Of a stretch of 64,000 nt of DNA, positions 47,501 through 58,646 are shown one piece after another (the first letter of the stretch is position 1; each line of letters begins with the position of its first letter). The position numbers and the translations under genes were made by a program. The notes beneath the pieces are model-generated. The model had not been told where the DNA came from. It saw only the letters and a program-made list of their open reading frames with translations, and ran no database searches. Source of the stretch: Oenanthe sinensis (Eukaryota; Streptophyta; Magnoliopsida; Apiales; Apiaceae). The stretch lies in the NCBI GenBank assembly GCA_028671895.1, contig CM053802.1:37238201-37302200 (forward strand). The letters are read 5' to 3'.

Positions 47501-48059
47501 GTCACATCTCATAGCCGTCAAACGAATCTTTAGGTATCTCAAGGGCACACCAAATCTAGGGATTTGGTACCCAAGAGATATAGTTGTTAATCTAATAGGC
47601 TATTCGGATTCAGACTATGCAGGTTGCAGGATTGATAGGAAAAACACATCTGGTGCTTGTCAATTCCTAGGCAGAAGATTGGTGTCCTGGCAAAGTAAAA
47701 AGCAACATACAGTATCTATTTCTACTGCTGAAGCTGAGTACATTGCTGCTGGAAGCTGTGTAGCTCAAATACTATGGATGAGGAACCAATTGAAAGATTA
47801 TGGAATGGAACATAAGAAGATTCCAATCATGTGTGACAACACTAGTGCCATTGCCATGACCAACAATCCTGTAGATCACTCAAAAACCAAGCACATAGAT
47901 ATCAGGTATCACTTCATAAGAGAACATGTTGAGGAGGGGACTGTGGAGTTACATTTTGTACCCACAGTACAACAAATTGCATATATATTCACTAAACCTC
48001 TTGATGAAGTAACATTCAATAGGTTGGTTGGTGAATTGGGGAAGCTTAACACAAGTTAG
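44549..48059 (+). pseudogene. Element C pol (protease, integrase, RT, RNase H), broken
   Basis: Protease motif WVLDSGASRHMT at 44773, in the same frame as gag, followed at once by a TGA. Integrase: HKKLSHLNFKTMN (about 45172), MDDFSKYTWVLF (about 45428), SDNDTEF (about 45553) and PQQNGVVERKNRT (about 45645), then a TAA at 45688 and a TAG near 45736. RT: VIGTKWIFRNKLDEDG, two compensating frame slips between about 46700 and 46750, VYGLRQSPRRWY, YVDDIIFGS, another slip near 47150, and a TAA at 47484. RNase H: SISTAEAEYIAAG and DNTSAIAMTNNP, ending at the natural stop 48057-48059. Motifs are well preserved but the polyprotein cannot be made. Confidence 0.9.
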
Positions 48060-49433
48060 TAAATCCTCCTATCTGTAAAATCCAAGTTTTGATCATGTAC
48101 ATATGTTTTTCTTTTTGTTATTTGCCTAGTTAAAAACATATGTAAATAATCTATAAAATTGCTCAAAATATCACTTCTGCATGCTATTTAATCATTATGG
48201 ACTTAAACTTTAAAATGTTTAATTAATGATTATTATATGTTGAATGTTGTGTTATTTTTCATGAATTCATTGTGTATTGAGTGAAATTAGTAGTAAAAAC
48301 TTTGAATTTATGCTCATTTAATTGCATGAACATAGGGGGAGTTAAATTCATGTATCTCTAAATTTGTCATGATTTTTAGATGGATTTTTCTATGCTTTTC
48401 ATGTAATTTTTATGCAATGAGAGGCCTTAGAATTGTCAAGGAATGTTTCTATTACTGGTTATGATTAAAAATCCTTGAATTGGTATTTATTTTAATTTGG
48501 CAAAATTTAATTATTATTTTTTCTTGAAAAATTGCCAAATTTTACTATCTTCAAAATTTCGAGATAGGGTCTATCTCGAAACTCATCTCGAAGTTCGAGA
48601 TAGAGTTTCAGGTGTGAAAATTTGAAGAGTCTAAGTCTGGGAAATCTTTCGAGATGGTGTCTATCTCGAAACTTATCTCGAATTTCGACTTAATGTTCGA
48701 GATAGAATTCCCTGGTGGTACTTAGATTTTGTTTTGGGGTTCAGGAAATTTCGAGATAACTCCTATCTCGAAACTTATCTCGAATTTCAACTTGAAGTTC
48801 GAGATGGGTTTTCCCTAGAGGTTTTATGCTGCTTATTTGTTTAAGTGAATATATTTCGAGTTAGCCTCTATGTCGATTTTTGTCCTTTCACTCTAATGCC
48901 TTTATATACATATCTAACCCGATTTAACTTTCACTTTTACCCATTTGTTTTAAACCTAAAAGAAATTACAGCAACACCCCCCACCCTACCCAGTGATTTC
49001 ATAATCACAGCACTGTTCATAATTTTTAGGTCTAATCTCATACATATCACGAACTACTGCCCGTTTTTTATCTCTATTCTCTGTCTGCATCATTTATCTT
49101 GTGCATTTTTGTGTTATTGGGTTGTGCCTGATCCTATTTAAATCTCGATATATACACACGCCTATACACACACTTTCTCACATACATATTGTAATTGCAG
49201 GCTTTATTTGGCTTTGATTGAGTATTATTCAGTAGTTTGTTTGTTATTGCTGTGTTTGATTTTGTATTATTGCTTTTAATTCCGTAGTTTAATTACAAGT
49301 AAAGCACCACGTTTGTTTGCTTAATTAAAAGGAATTAATCTGCATTCGTTTCGTTTTCTTAATTTCCTTGTTTAATTGTCTGCTTTGTTTGTTTTTTTTT
49401 TCTCAATTAATTCAAGGAAATTATTTTTCTAAA
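48060..49433 (+). other. Element C spacer between pol and the third ORF
   Basis: 1.37 kb without a gene. It contains three hairpins (listed separately), a pyrimidine-rich stretch and a T-rich run before the next ORF. In SIRE-like elements this region may carry signals for expression of the third ORF, but none can be named. A 98-codon ORF at 48845-49141 has no support. Confidence 0.6.
48555..48815. repeat. Three TTTCGAGAT hairpins in the C spacer
   Basis: At 48557 the perfect inverted repeat TTTCGAGATAG-GGT-CTATCTCGAAA. At about 48647 TTTCGAGAT-7nt-ATCTCGAAA. At about 48749 TTTCGAGATA-5nt-TATCTCGAAA. Each is followed by further 'atctcgaatttcgacttnat' and 'gttcgagatag' copies. Period is about 90-105 bp. 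The same TTTCGAGATA word occurs in both LTRs of C. Confidence 0.9.
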
Positions 49434-51378
49434 ATGACTCACCAATTTTCACTTGCTAAAACCAATTTTTATAATATTACTACGGAAATTGGTGATTAAC
49501 TCACGTGTTTCAAGTTTTGGGTACGATTTCTCAATTTGTACTCCAAAGCTAGTACTGCTTTCACTACAAAACCAACACTGGTCCATGATGTTTTGCAGTA
49601 ATTATGGACTAGTGCGGTTACCTTTGGGAGTAAATCGACCCCCTATGGTTTTAGGTTTACCTTGGAAGGTCAGAATTATGAGGTTACAGAGGCGGTTTTC
49701 AATCGAGTTCTTGGTTTCCCAATCAAGGATTCTTATGACCCTGAACCTACAGCGGCCGAGCGCTTGCAGTTTTTTGAGAAAATTGGATGTTATCCTCCTC
49801 TTGGACAAATATCTACTTCCAGCATTCAAAAACAATTCTTTCATGTGGAATGGAATTACTTTTTCAAAGCTATTACTATATGTTTTCGTGCACGAGAAAG
49901 AGACTTTCATCAAATTCCGATTCCCATGCAAATTTTTGGTGTTTCCCTAGCCCGTGAACTCAACATTAATTATGGAAGGCTCATTCTTTCTGAAATAGTG
50001 GCAACGATGGGATCACCTGCTACCAGGGACATTGCAACTACCGATGTTGTCTGCTGGTATCCTCGTTTCTTACAAATGCTTATTAATCATTTAGTACCGA
50101 CTAATGCTTTATCTGTTAGGAAGGCATTTGTTAGGAGTCCCACTTCTGCATCTCCTGGTATGGGTACTAAGTCACTTACTACTATTCCTAACCAGGATAA
50201 ACATCAGGGTAAACCCATGTCTATTCCTGACAATATTCGAGTGTGGATTTCTTATGATGCAGGTGTCACTTCTCTTGCGGGGACTTCACAAATATCATCA
50301 CATGCTCATAATCCATCTGCTCATACTGACGCATTTCAAGGGATTCCTGACGAGCATCTTGATGATGACCAAGATGATGGCCAATCTCACCGTCAATTCA
50401 TAGTTGGGCAAAGGGAGCAACAACTGTCTCTTAGGTCAACACATGCTGATTCTGATTCCTTTGCTGGACAAGGAATGAAGGAGGTACTTTCTTCGAACAT
50501 GAACAACTCTCTGTTTACACTACTAATACTTCTTCTTCCTCTAATTCTGATTCCGTGACCCAAGATTCTTCTAACCCGCAGGATCTATCCCCAGGGTGAT
50601 AGCCAAATTTCTGAGTCTGATTCCCTAACTTTTTCCCTTTCACCCCTGTTAACGGGAGCTAAAAAGGCCGACATCTATAGAATTAGGTGAGAATTCTGAT
50701 GAAAGTGACCCCGAAATGCAGCCAATAATAAGGAAGCGAGCCAAAATTTCCCAAGCTACTACTTCAACAGCCCAGTCCAAACCTAGAGTGTCTCTCACAA
50801 CTACTCCACCTCACGTGAGTGGTTTTCCTATTGCACATTCAACACCTAGGACTATTGGTGAGGATTTAGTGTCTTTTAAAGAGCCTGTTGCTTGAGTTAG
50901 GCCGGAAGTTTCAACTTCTTCTAAAGTAACTTCACCGGTACATACTGATGCTGCAAAGATGATCGGTTCTCCTATTGTACATGAACACGCGGCAGCCTCT
51001 CAGCCTGAGATTCAACCTCAGGACATGCCAGGATCCTTAGATCCCATAACTGCTACTAATGTTACTTATCCAGTTTCTGCAGGTACTGCTTTTAATCTTA
51101 GTCATGTTATTGAAGACATACACGAGCGTGAGACAGGGAGTGTGTGTGAGCGTTTAGGGAGTGAGGGACCTTCATTTTTAAGGCCCGAAACCGAGTGACA
51201 GACTTTAACAAAATGATCTTTAGAGCGAGAACACCTAAGCCAAACACCGTCCCTAGTTCTTGAAAATCTTGATACTCGTATGACAACAATTGAGACTCAG
51301 ATGAAGCAGTTCGGGCAGTCGATGATGCAGTTGGGGGTCAATGTTGGAGATAACAGGAGAGCTCTTGATGACTACGGG

Positions 51379-51390
51379 TAGGACTGAGCA
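51379..51390 (+). repeat. Left terminal inverted repeat of hAT G
   Basis: TAGGACTGAGCA, matching the right end TGCTCACCCCTA (55248-55259) in reverse complement at 10 of 12 positions. Confidence 0.9.
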
Positions 51391-51395
51391 AAACC

Positions 51396-51562
51396 GAACC
51401 GAAACCGAAAAACCGAGCCGAACCGATGAATTTCAGTCGGTTTGGTTCGTTTTTTTGGCAAGTTCGGTTCGGTTCGGTTTAGATATTACGGGCCGAAAAT
51501 TACTTCGGTTTGGTTCGGTTATTTTTGAAAATGTTCGGTTCTTCACCGAAACCGACCGAAGT
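51396..51562. repeat. Left subterminal ACCGAAC repeats of hAT G
   Basis: Multiple copies of AACCGAA, in both orientations (ACCGAACCGAAACCG, GGTTCGGTTCGG). A matching cluster lies at 55085-55250. Short subterminal repeats bind transposase in hAT elements such as Ac; here this is inferred from position only. Confidence 0.8.
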
Positions 51563-51936
51563 ATTAACTTAAATATAATTAATAATATATTATATATAAA
51601 ATATACATATGTTATTATGTTAGTATGTAAGTAACCCTCTCAGTTAAGCCGCTAAGCCATGGGTGGGGTGGGGGAAATATTTGGTAATCACGCACAAATT
51701 CTAGGGTTTGCTCCTCTCTATCACATACACTCGCACGGCCACGCTACTTGAATAGATCTCCGGGTCGGGTTCTCCACCCCTTTTTTTTCTACTTTCTTTA
51801 AAAGAAACGTTCAAGTAATTACAATTCCAATTCACTAATTTCAGGTACTTTTCAATCTTCCTTTCATCTTATACAACCCCCAATGTTTTGTTTTCATCAC
51901 TTCATCTATTCTAATTTCTAAACCGACTGTAACTCT

Positions 51937-51941
51937 GTAAG

Positions 51942-52007
<66 letters not shown>

Positions 52008-52010
52008 CAG
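51937..52010 (+). other. Possible 5'-UTR intron of the hAT transposase, mostly a (TA)n microsatellite
   Basis: A donor-like GTAAGTATT at 51937 and an acceptor-like ATTACAG ending at 52010 enclose 74 bp, of which about 60 (51945-52005) are pure TA repeat. The ATG follows at 52018. The splice reading is an inference from motifs. Confidence 0.4.
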
Positions 52011-52017
52011 AATCAAT

Positions 52018-54262
52018 ATGTCACAAGAAGATCAAGTGCCCATCAATATGTCGCAAGGAGAAGGGGCTGGTGCACAAGAAGGAGAAGGGGCTGGGGCTGG
52101 TACAGAGGCAGGGAATACTCACGAAAGTCAGACAAAAAGTACTGGAACCAAAAAAAGAAAGCCATTACCACCAAGATCAGAGGTATGGGATCATTTCAGT
52201 GTATTTGTTGAAGAAGGTATAGATAAAGCTAGGTGTAATCACTGTGCTAGAGTTTATATGGCCAATACCAAAAGAAATGGCACTTCTTCACTTAAGAATC
52301 ACTTAAATAGTTGTAAGAAACTTCCATTTAGTGGTCAAACAAAACAGTCTCAATTATCATTGCAATTAGTTGGTGAAAATGAGAATATTTTGACTAAATG
52401 GACGTTTGATCAGAAAGCCTCTAGATCAAAGTTAGCTGCTATGGTAATTATTGATGAACTTCCCTTTAAATTTGTGGAGAATGAAGGATTTAGAGATTTT
52501 ATGCAAACTACACAACCTAATTTTAAGATTCCTTCACGTTTTACTGTGTCACGAGATTGCTACCAGTTGTATTTAAATGAAAAGAAAAGTTTGACTACTT
52601 ATTTCAAGAGGTCTGGTCAGCGAATTTGTATTACGACAGATACTTGGACTTCTTTGCAAAGAATTAATTACATGTGCATAACTGCTCATTATATTGATGT
52701 GAATTGGAAGTTGCATAAAAAATAATTAATTTTTGTCCAGTAGAGAGTCATAAGGGTGGGATAATGGGTCGAGACCTTGATTTATGTTTGAGGGAATGGG
52801 GAATTTCAAAAGTTTTTACAGTCACTGTCGATAATGCTAGCTCAAATAGCACTTCTTTAAATCATTTGAAAGGAAGGTTGATTGCTCGAGATTGTGATTT
52901 TATGAAAGGTAAGTTTCTTCACATGAGATGCATTGCACACATCATTAATTTAATTGTCACCGATGGATTAAAGGATGAAAATGTGAAAAAATCCATAAAA
53001 AAAGTGAGAGATGCGGTAAGATTTGTGAGGCAATCTCCGGCTAGACTAGCCAAGTTCAAGGAATGTGTTGAAATGGAGAATTTAGAAAGTAAAAATCTTT
53101 TATGCTTAGATGTGAGTACTAGGTGGAATTCAACTTATTTAATGTTGAATGTAGCTCAAAAATTTGAAAAAGCATTTGACTTGTTTGACATTTGTGATCC
53201 ATACTTTAAAGTTGAGTTGGAAAGGGGGGTCCCTACTTTTGAGGATTGGGATGTTATTAGGAGGATGGTTGATATGTTAGTTCATTTTTATGAACTAACT
53301 TTGAGGATTTCGGGTTCATTATATGTCACTTCGAATGTGTTTTATCATGAGATTAGTACGGTAAATTGTTTATTGAGAGAATGGATGTCAAGTGATGATT
53401 TTGATGTGTGTTCAATGGGTCAAAAAATGAAGGAGAAATATGATAAATATTGGGGTGATCCAACCAAAATGAATAAACTCATTTATGTGGCGGTTATTGT
53501 TGACCCTAGGTATAAATTGGAGTTTCTTGATTTTGCACTTTGTGAGGAACATGGGAAAGAACTTGGGTCTACTTTGGCAAACAACACCAAGGAGGTCATG
53601 AGAGAATTGTTTGAGGAGTATAAGTTGATGTACCAACCTAAAGTTTATCAAACTCAAGGTAATCAAGAAGATACATCCTTAAATATAAGTTCTTCATCAT
53701 CCGTATCCTCGAGGAAAAGATCACAATTGGCCTTAGGTGATAGATTTATGAGGCATAAAATGGAGAGTGGAGAGGTAGAATCTAAATGTGAGCTAGATAT
53801 CTATCTTAAAGAAAGTGTCTTTGTCACAAAAAATGAAGAGTTTGATATTTTAAATTGGTGGAGACTTAATTCTAGTAGGTTTCCTATTCTTTCACAACTT
53901 GCTCGTGATGTTCTTACCATTCCTATCTCTACCGTGGCATCGGAATCTGCCTTTAGTACGGGGGGAAGGGTCCTTGATGCATTTAGAAGTTCTTTGTCGC
54001 CTAAAGTTGTAGAATCCCTACTTTGTGCTCAAAATTGGTTGCGGAAATCAAAACATCAAAATTCAGTTGAAGAAGATATGATATCTATTGAGAAAATTGA
54101 ATCAGGTATGCACTATCTACATTCAATCTGTTATGTACTTATGTCAGTCTATGTACTTTTATAAAGTCTGCTAATGTGGTGAAATATTTCATTCTTTATC
54201 TTGTAGCATTCGCTGCTATTTCTGTGGAAGAAACTGACGAAACCATAATGAACCTGGACTGA
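52018..54262 (+). pseudogene. hAT (Ac-like) transposase with BED zinc finger, interrupted by one frame slip
   Basis: First part 52018-52725 (235 aa): Gly/Glu-rich start, basic KKRK at 45-48, BED finger with W57, C73-x2-C76 and H95-x3-C99, then the RNase-H-like fold start (CITTDTWTS). A stop at 52723 follows an A6 run (about 52716-52721); the family wording continues in the next frame (IINFCPV), so one base appears lost there. Second part from 52764: VDNASSN (23), C-x2-H (CIAHIINL, 56), STRWNSTYLML (118), VDPRYKL (247) and the C-terminal dimerisation block (ELDIYLKE, WWRLNSSRFPILSQLARD, ISTVASESAFSTGGR). A likely intron (54106-54206) joins G to CA and adds 18 residues ending at TGA 54260-54262. 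Apart from the slip it looks undamaged. Confidence 0.9.
54106..54206 (+). other. Probable intron in the hAT transposase gene
   Basis: Donor CAG|GTATGC at 54105/54106 and acceptor TTATCTTGTAG|CA at 54206/54207. The downstream exon continues the reading frame (AFAAISVEETDETIMNLD) to a stop. Reading straight through instead gives a hydrophobic tail unlike hAT transposases. Confidence 0.65.
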
Positions 54263-55084
54263 TCAGGTATACACTGTAACACTGCTATCTGGTATAGTGT
54301 GTATAATTGTTGAATTGTTGTTTATAGTGTTTTGCTGGTGCCTGGTATAATTACTAATAGTATTTTGAGATCAAATATAAGCATGAGACCAGAATCTATA
54401 TTCCTGTTAACAAGTTTTAATTTTAATTCTCTTTATCATTTACAGCTTTGTTGCTTTTTCTTAGAAGAGTTTGCTCTTTTGTTCTTGTCTGCCTTTTTTA
54501 TCGTCAAGTTTTAATTTTAATCATCATTTTCAAGAGGTTTAGTGTTTAATTTTATAGTGTTTTGCTGGTGTTTTTAATTTTATAGTGTTTTGCTGGTATT
54601 TTTAATTTTATAGTGTTTTGCTGTTGAGCTTTCTTAATCTGACTCTTTTTATCTATTTTATAATCATGTTTTTGATGTTCATGATCATGATCCAGGACTC
54701 CAGGTAGCACCAGGCCACCACTCAGGCACTCAGTCACTCACCAGTAGACTAGTAGGCAGTACTCCAGTAGTGCAGTGTCCAGGACTGCATTCTATTTCTG
54801 TGAATTGTGTAGCTGAGGCCTGAGCTGAATTACTTGATTGCAGAATTGTGCCATTGACCTATTGCTGTAGTCTCAAATCTGTAGTCCGTGGAACACTGGA
54901 ACTAGATTGTAGGCTTTGTAGCTGTGTAATTTTCTGGTTTATTTAAAATTTTGAATTGTGTAGAACTTCTGTTTTAATTAGATCTAATTGTAATACTTGT
55001 CCCAATTAGATTTAGATAGAACTTATGAACTTATTTGAATTGTGTAATTTTCTGGTTTATTAAATGGGCAAGCTCTGTTTTTCA
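54263..55084 (+). other. hAT G 3' untranslated part, with a short tandem repeat
   Basis: No gene is seen. At about 54545-54625 a unit of about 28 bp ('ttaattttatagtgttttgc' plus 'tggt') is repeated three times. Another run of short CAGGCA/CACTCA/CCAG words lies at 54695-54780. Confidence 0.7.
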
Positions 55085-55250
55085 GTAGTTCGGTTTAACC
55101 ATTAACCGAACCGAAGTAGCCGAAAATACAACGGTCGGTTCGGTTTGGTTTCTCCAGCTACTTCGATTCGGTTCGGTTCCAGCAAAATGACTAAGTTCGG
55201 TTTTCGGTTTGTTCGGTTCGGTTCGGTTTTCGACCGAACCGACCGAATGC
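55085..55250. repeat. Right subterminal ACCGAAC repeats of hAT G
   Basis: Copies of GGTTCGGTT and AACCGAACCG in both orientations, mirroring the left cluster, followed by the right TIR at 55248-55259. Confidence 0.8.
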
Positions 55251-56937
55251 TCACCCCTAACTACGGGACACGAATGGTAAGTCAAGCTGCAGCTTTAAAT
55301 GAAATGATGAACAAAGTGAATGACTTGGGCCATGTTGGTGGTGTCTTGGGCAGTACACTGTATGACAGAATTGGGATGGTAGAAAGCGTTCTGCATACCA
55401 TGGCAATGGAGGTTAGTAAAATGATGTATGCAGTTCGGCATTTAGTTCCCCCATAGTGCTTTGATGAGCAATACAATCAACCTCCCCCGAATGATGATGG
55501 GGCTGGTGGTGCTGGTAGAGCTGGTACTGGACCTTCTGGATTTGGTTTTGGTGGTTCCTATACTGCTAGAGGATCTGGTGCTCAAGGTGGTGTTTAGGAT
55601 AACTCACCTAAGGGGGAGAGAGGAAATGAGACGAGACAAAGTCACTCCTGGTTGAAGAAGAGATTGATATATTGAAGGAAAGTGAGCCAGTAACTGATGA
55701 GGAGACTCAGAGGAAAAGAAAGGGTAAAGCAGTGGTGGTTGAACAAGAAGAGCCATTCACTGACTTTGGTGATCGACATGAAGAAGTACATGATGATTCT
55801 GATTCTGATATGGAGGACGTACCTCTAGCACATGCTATTAAGAGATCCTTGGAGGAACAAGGTGGAGGTGCTGGGGAGTCTACTGAAGAGATTCCTGTTG
55901 ACGAGGAGACCGTGAAAGCTCAACAGTTAGCCTTGGAACAAGCTCAGTTCTTTAAAATGAAGATGATGCAAGATAAGGCTGTTTTCCTTGAGAAGCAAGT
56001 GGAGCTCAAGGAAAAGTAGTATGATCATGAGCTTGCTAGATTAGCTGATCCTCAGATTGATTTGGACAAACGAAGGATTGGAAAAAAATGGGATGATGCA
56101 CTGAAGATACTAATGGGGACTTGTGCGAATGGAATTCATAACAAGGAGGCAGATGAGTTGTTCTTTAACTTGAACTTGAAGAATCCAATAACTGTTGACT
56201 ACATAAGTGCTTTGAAGAGGATGATTTCTAAAGTCCGTGTTAGATATAAGATGATGGTTAAGGAGTGGCAAGTCATTTTGTCCATAGTTGATGGAGCCCC
56301 AATGTCTTTCATGTATGTGGATGATCAATTCATGTCGAGAAGATCTGCGTCAGAGTTGTTCTTGCTAGCAACTAAAATTCAATACTCTCAAGCTGAGGAA
56401 CTTAGCATTCTGTACAGAGATCAGTTAATGCAGCTAGCAGAGGATAAGGGACCAGAATTCTCAGCAAATCCAGGTGTGTTCGAATGGTGGTAGATGGAAG
56501 AATGAAGAGGATTAGTATGGAGGAAAATGATCTAATGGCTCTATCGGTGGAATCTCTAAAAGCTGTCTGTAGACAAATGATGAGTAAGGGATTCACCTCT
56601 GACATTAAGGAAAAATCAGTGGAGTTCATTAAGAAAATAATATTCAAGAAGTGCAACAAGATATGGAAATGTGATGTCGTTGCTCCAATTCCTCTAGACA
56701 ATGTGAAGATTGAGCCAGAGCTTATGCAGAGAAAATGGAATATTTACAAGCTGTGAAAAGTGTAGATGAAGCTCTGACTCTTTCTTCTGGACCACTAGAA
56801 CAAGGAGAAATAAGGGAGGCAGTTGGTGTTCCAGGCAGAGATAGTGTATACTGGATTCACTCTTACGCTGATGATACAGCTAATGCTTTGGTATTCATTG
56901 ATGCAGACCAGAAACAGACCTTATTGCATATGAGTAG

Positions 56938-58646
56938 TGAAAGTGTTTGACCTAAAACCAATCATGTATGATGAGTTAGGAAAAACTTTCTGCTACTCTT
57001 ACTTAATTTCATTTGATAATAATAAAGTATTTATTTGTTATATTACGGACTTAATCTATTTGAAGTGTATTAAATAAGATGTTCCATAATTTAGAGCAAA
57101 GCTTCTAGAATTATAATGAGATTGTAATAATGAGATCTAGAAGATAATAGCTTTAGACTTAAACAAGTTCCTGATCATAGCATAACTAATTGGAAATTGG
57201 TAAATCCGTAAAGATCAGTACATACTATGTTAGCTCTCTTAGGAGGATGTCTGTTTTCATAGACATTTGTGTGGTGACACTATATCTAGTATGTAGGTGC
57301 TTATTAAGGAATAAGTTCACTGAACATGACTCGATAAGTAGAACAACTAATGGAGTTTACTCACGTGTCGATAGTTTTTTATTAAGTAAATAGTTGTACA
57401 AGTATCCTTAGACTTGAGATCGTTAGAGAAATCTCGTACACAATTATTTATGCTTTGGTTTAGTCCTTAGTCTCTAGGACATTCATTAGGTCCATTCTGG
57501 GCATAGTGATTTGTGTATGGAGATAGTTAACGGATCAATAAAGGATCTGCCCCTTCCAGTAAAGGAAGTGAATATCCTATGTTATTCTTAGATATGCAAG
57601 TTCAGGAATCTCTGGCCAGAGTGAATGAAATTAGAAAGAGTTTCTAATTTGCATTAAAAGGAACTTTGCATTATGAATAAGAAATCATATGATTAAATTA
57701 GATAGGCTTGACACGAGTTCCATGCCTTGTATTTAATCGGGATATTGAAGGGTAGAAGGAATTAATTGTACAGTAACTAATTACTGACAGGTTCTAAGTA
57801 TTCTAAGCAATGATTTCGTATTATCTGGATAGTCGCGATATGTTGAGAAGCATCACTCACGATGTAGAATAAATATAATTAATCAGATTAATTATATTTA
57901 ATGAATTAATAGAATTCATATAAATAATAAATAAAATGTTTATTATTATTTATTTCTACTACCGACTTAATATTGAACCTAAAGAGTCACACCATAAAAG
58001 AGATTAAATTATAGATGAAGGAATAATTAATAATAGCTAGCCATTATTTATTTATGAAATAAATAATTACTTAGCAAATTTTATAAATTAATTAAATGAG
58101 ATTTAATTGATTATAAATTATTTAAGATAAGATCTTTATATTATTAATTAAATATTTAATTAAAGTAATTAAATATGAAGAGAGAATAATTTTCTAAAAG
58201 AGTTTAGAAAAAGGAATTAATGATTAAAATACTTTTAATCATTAACTAATTAATTAATAAGATTAATTAATTAAAAAGGAAATTAATAATAAGATATTTA
58301 TAGAATATATCTCAGCTGAGATATTTGCCTATAAATATAGGATTATAAACCCTAATACAAAACCCTAATATTTGAGAGAAATATTTTAAAAGGGAGGCAA
58401 CCCTAATTTCCTCTCTAGCCTCCTCCTTCATCTTTTAGTTTGATTCTTGGTGGATATCTTTAGAGCACTCCACACTTGAGGGGTGATTGCAAGGATTGAA
58501 GAATAAGATCTTCTCTAGCTGTTGCCGGAAAGCAATCGAGGTATTCTTCAATTTATAAAATAGTTTTGTATCTATATGTATGTATACATAGGAATATATG
58601 CAAAAAAATGTTATTCAATGCTTCCGCTGGTGCATAAATTCCTTCA
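56938..58646 (+). mobile_element. Element H: solo LTR of a Ty1/copia element (1709 bp)
   Basis: It begins TGAAAGTG and ends CCTTCA (TGAA/TTCA inverted ends) and is flanked by a perfect 5-bp duplication AGTAG (56933-56937 and 58647-58651). There is no internal region, primer-binding site or second LTR. The third ORF of C continues in frame on both sides when H and one duplication are disregarded. A TTCCGCTGGTGC block near its right end resembles the TTCCGCTGCG block near the 3' end of the D LTR, which suggests + orientation. Solo LTRs arise by recombination between the two LTRs of a full element. Confidence 0.88.

Larger units (their letters stand above)
51379..55259 (+). mobile_element. Element G: Ac-like hAT DNA transposon, 3881 bp, structurally complete
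   Basis: Bounded by a perfect 8-bp target duplication ACTACGGG (51371-51378 and 55260-55267), the length expected for hAT. Terminal inverted repeats are TAGGACTGAGCA (left) and TAGGGGTGAGCA (right, reverse complement), 10 of 12 matching. Both ends carry dense copies of ACCGAAC words. It encodes one hAT transposase on the + strand with a single apparent frame slip. It lies in the third ORF of C; removing it with one duplication copy leaves the C frame in phase. Confidence 0.95.

Noticed and set aside
42274..48059. Reading the stop and frame changes of element C as programmed frameshifting or readthrough
   Set aside because: There are about ten stops and at least three slips, scattered through gag and pol, which is decay rather than regulation.
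52018..54262. The hAT transposase as a domesticated host gene
   Set aside because: It is still bounded by matched TIRs and a perfect 8-bp duplication and carries a frame break, so it is an ordinary transposon gene.
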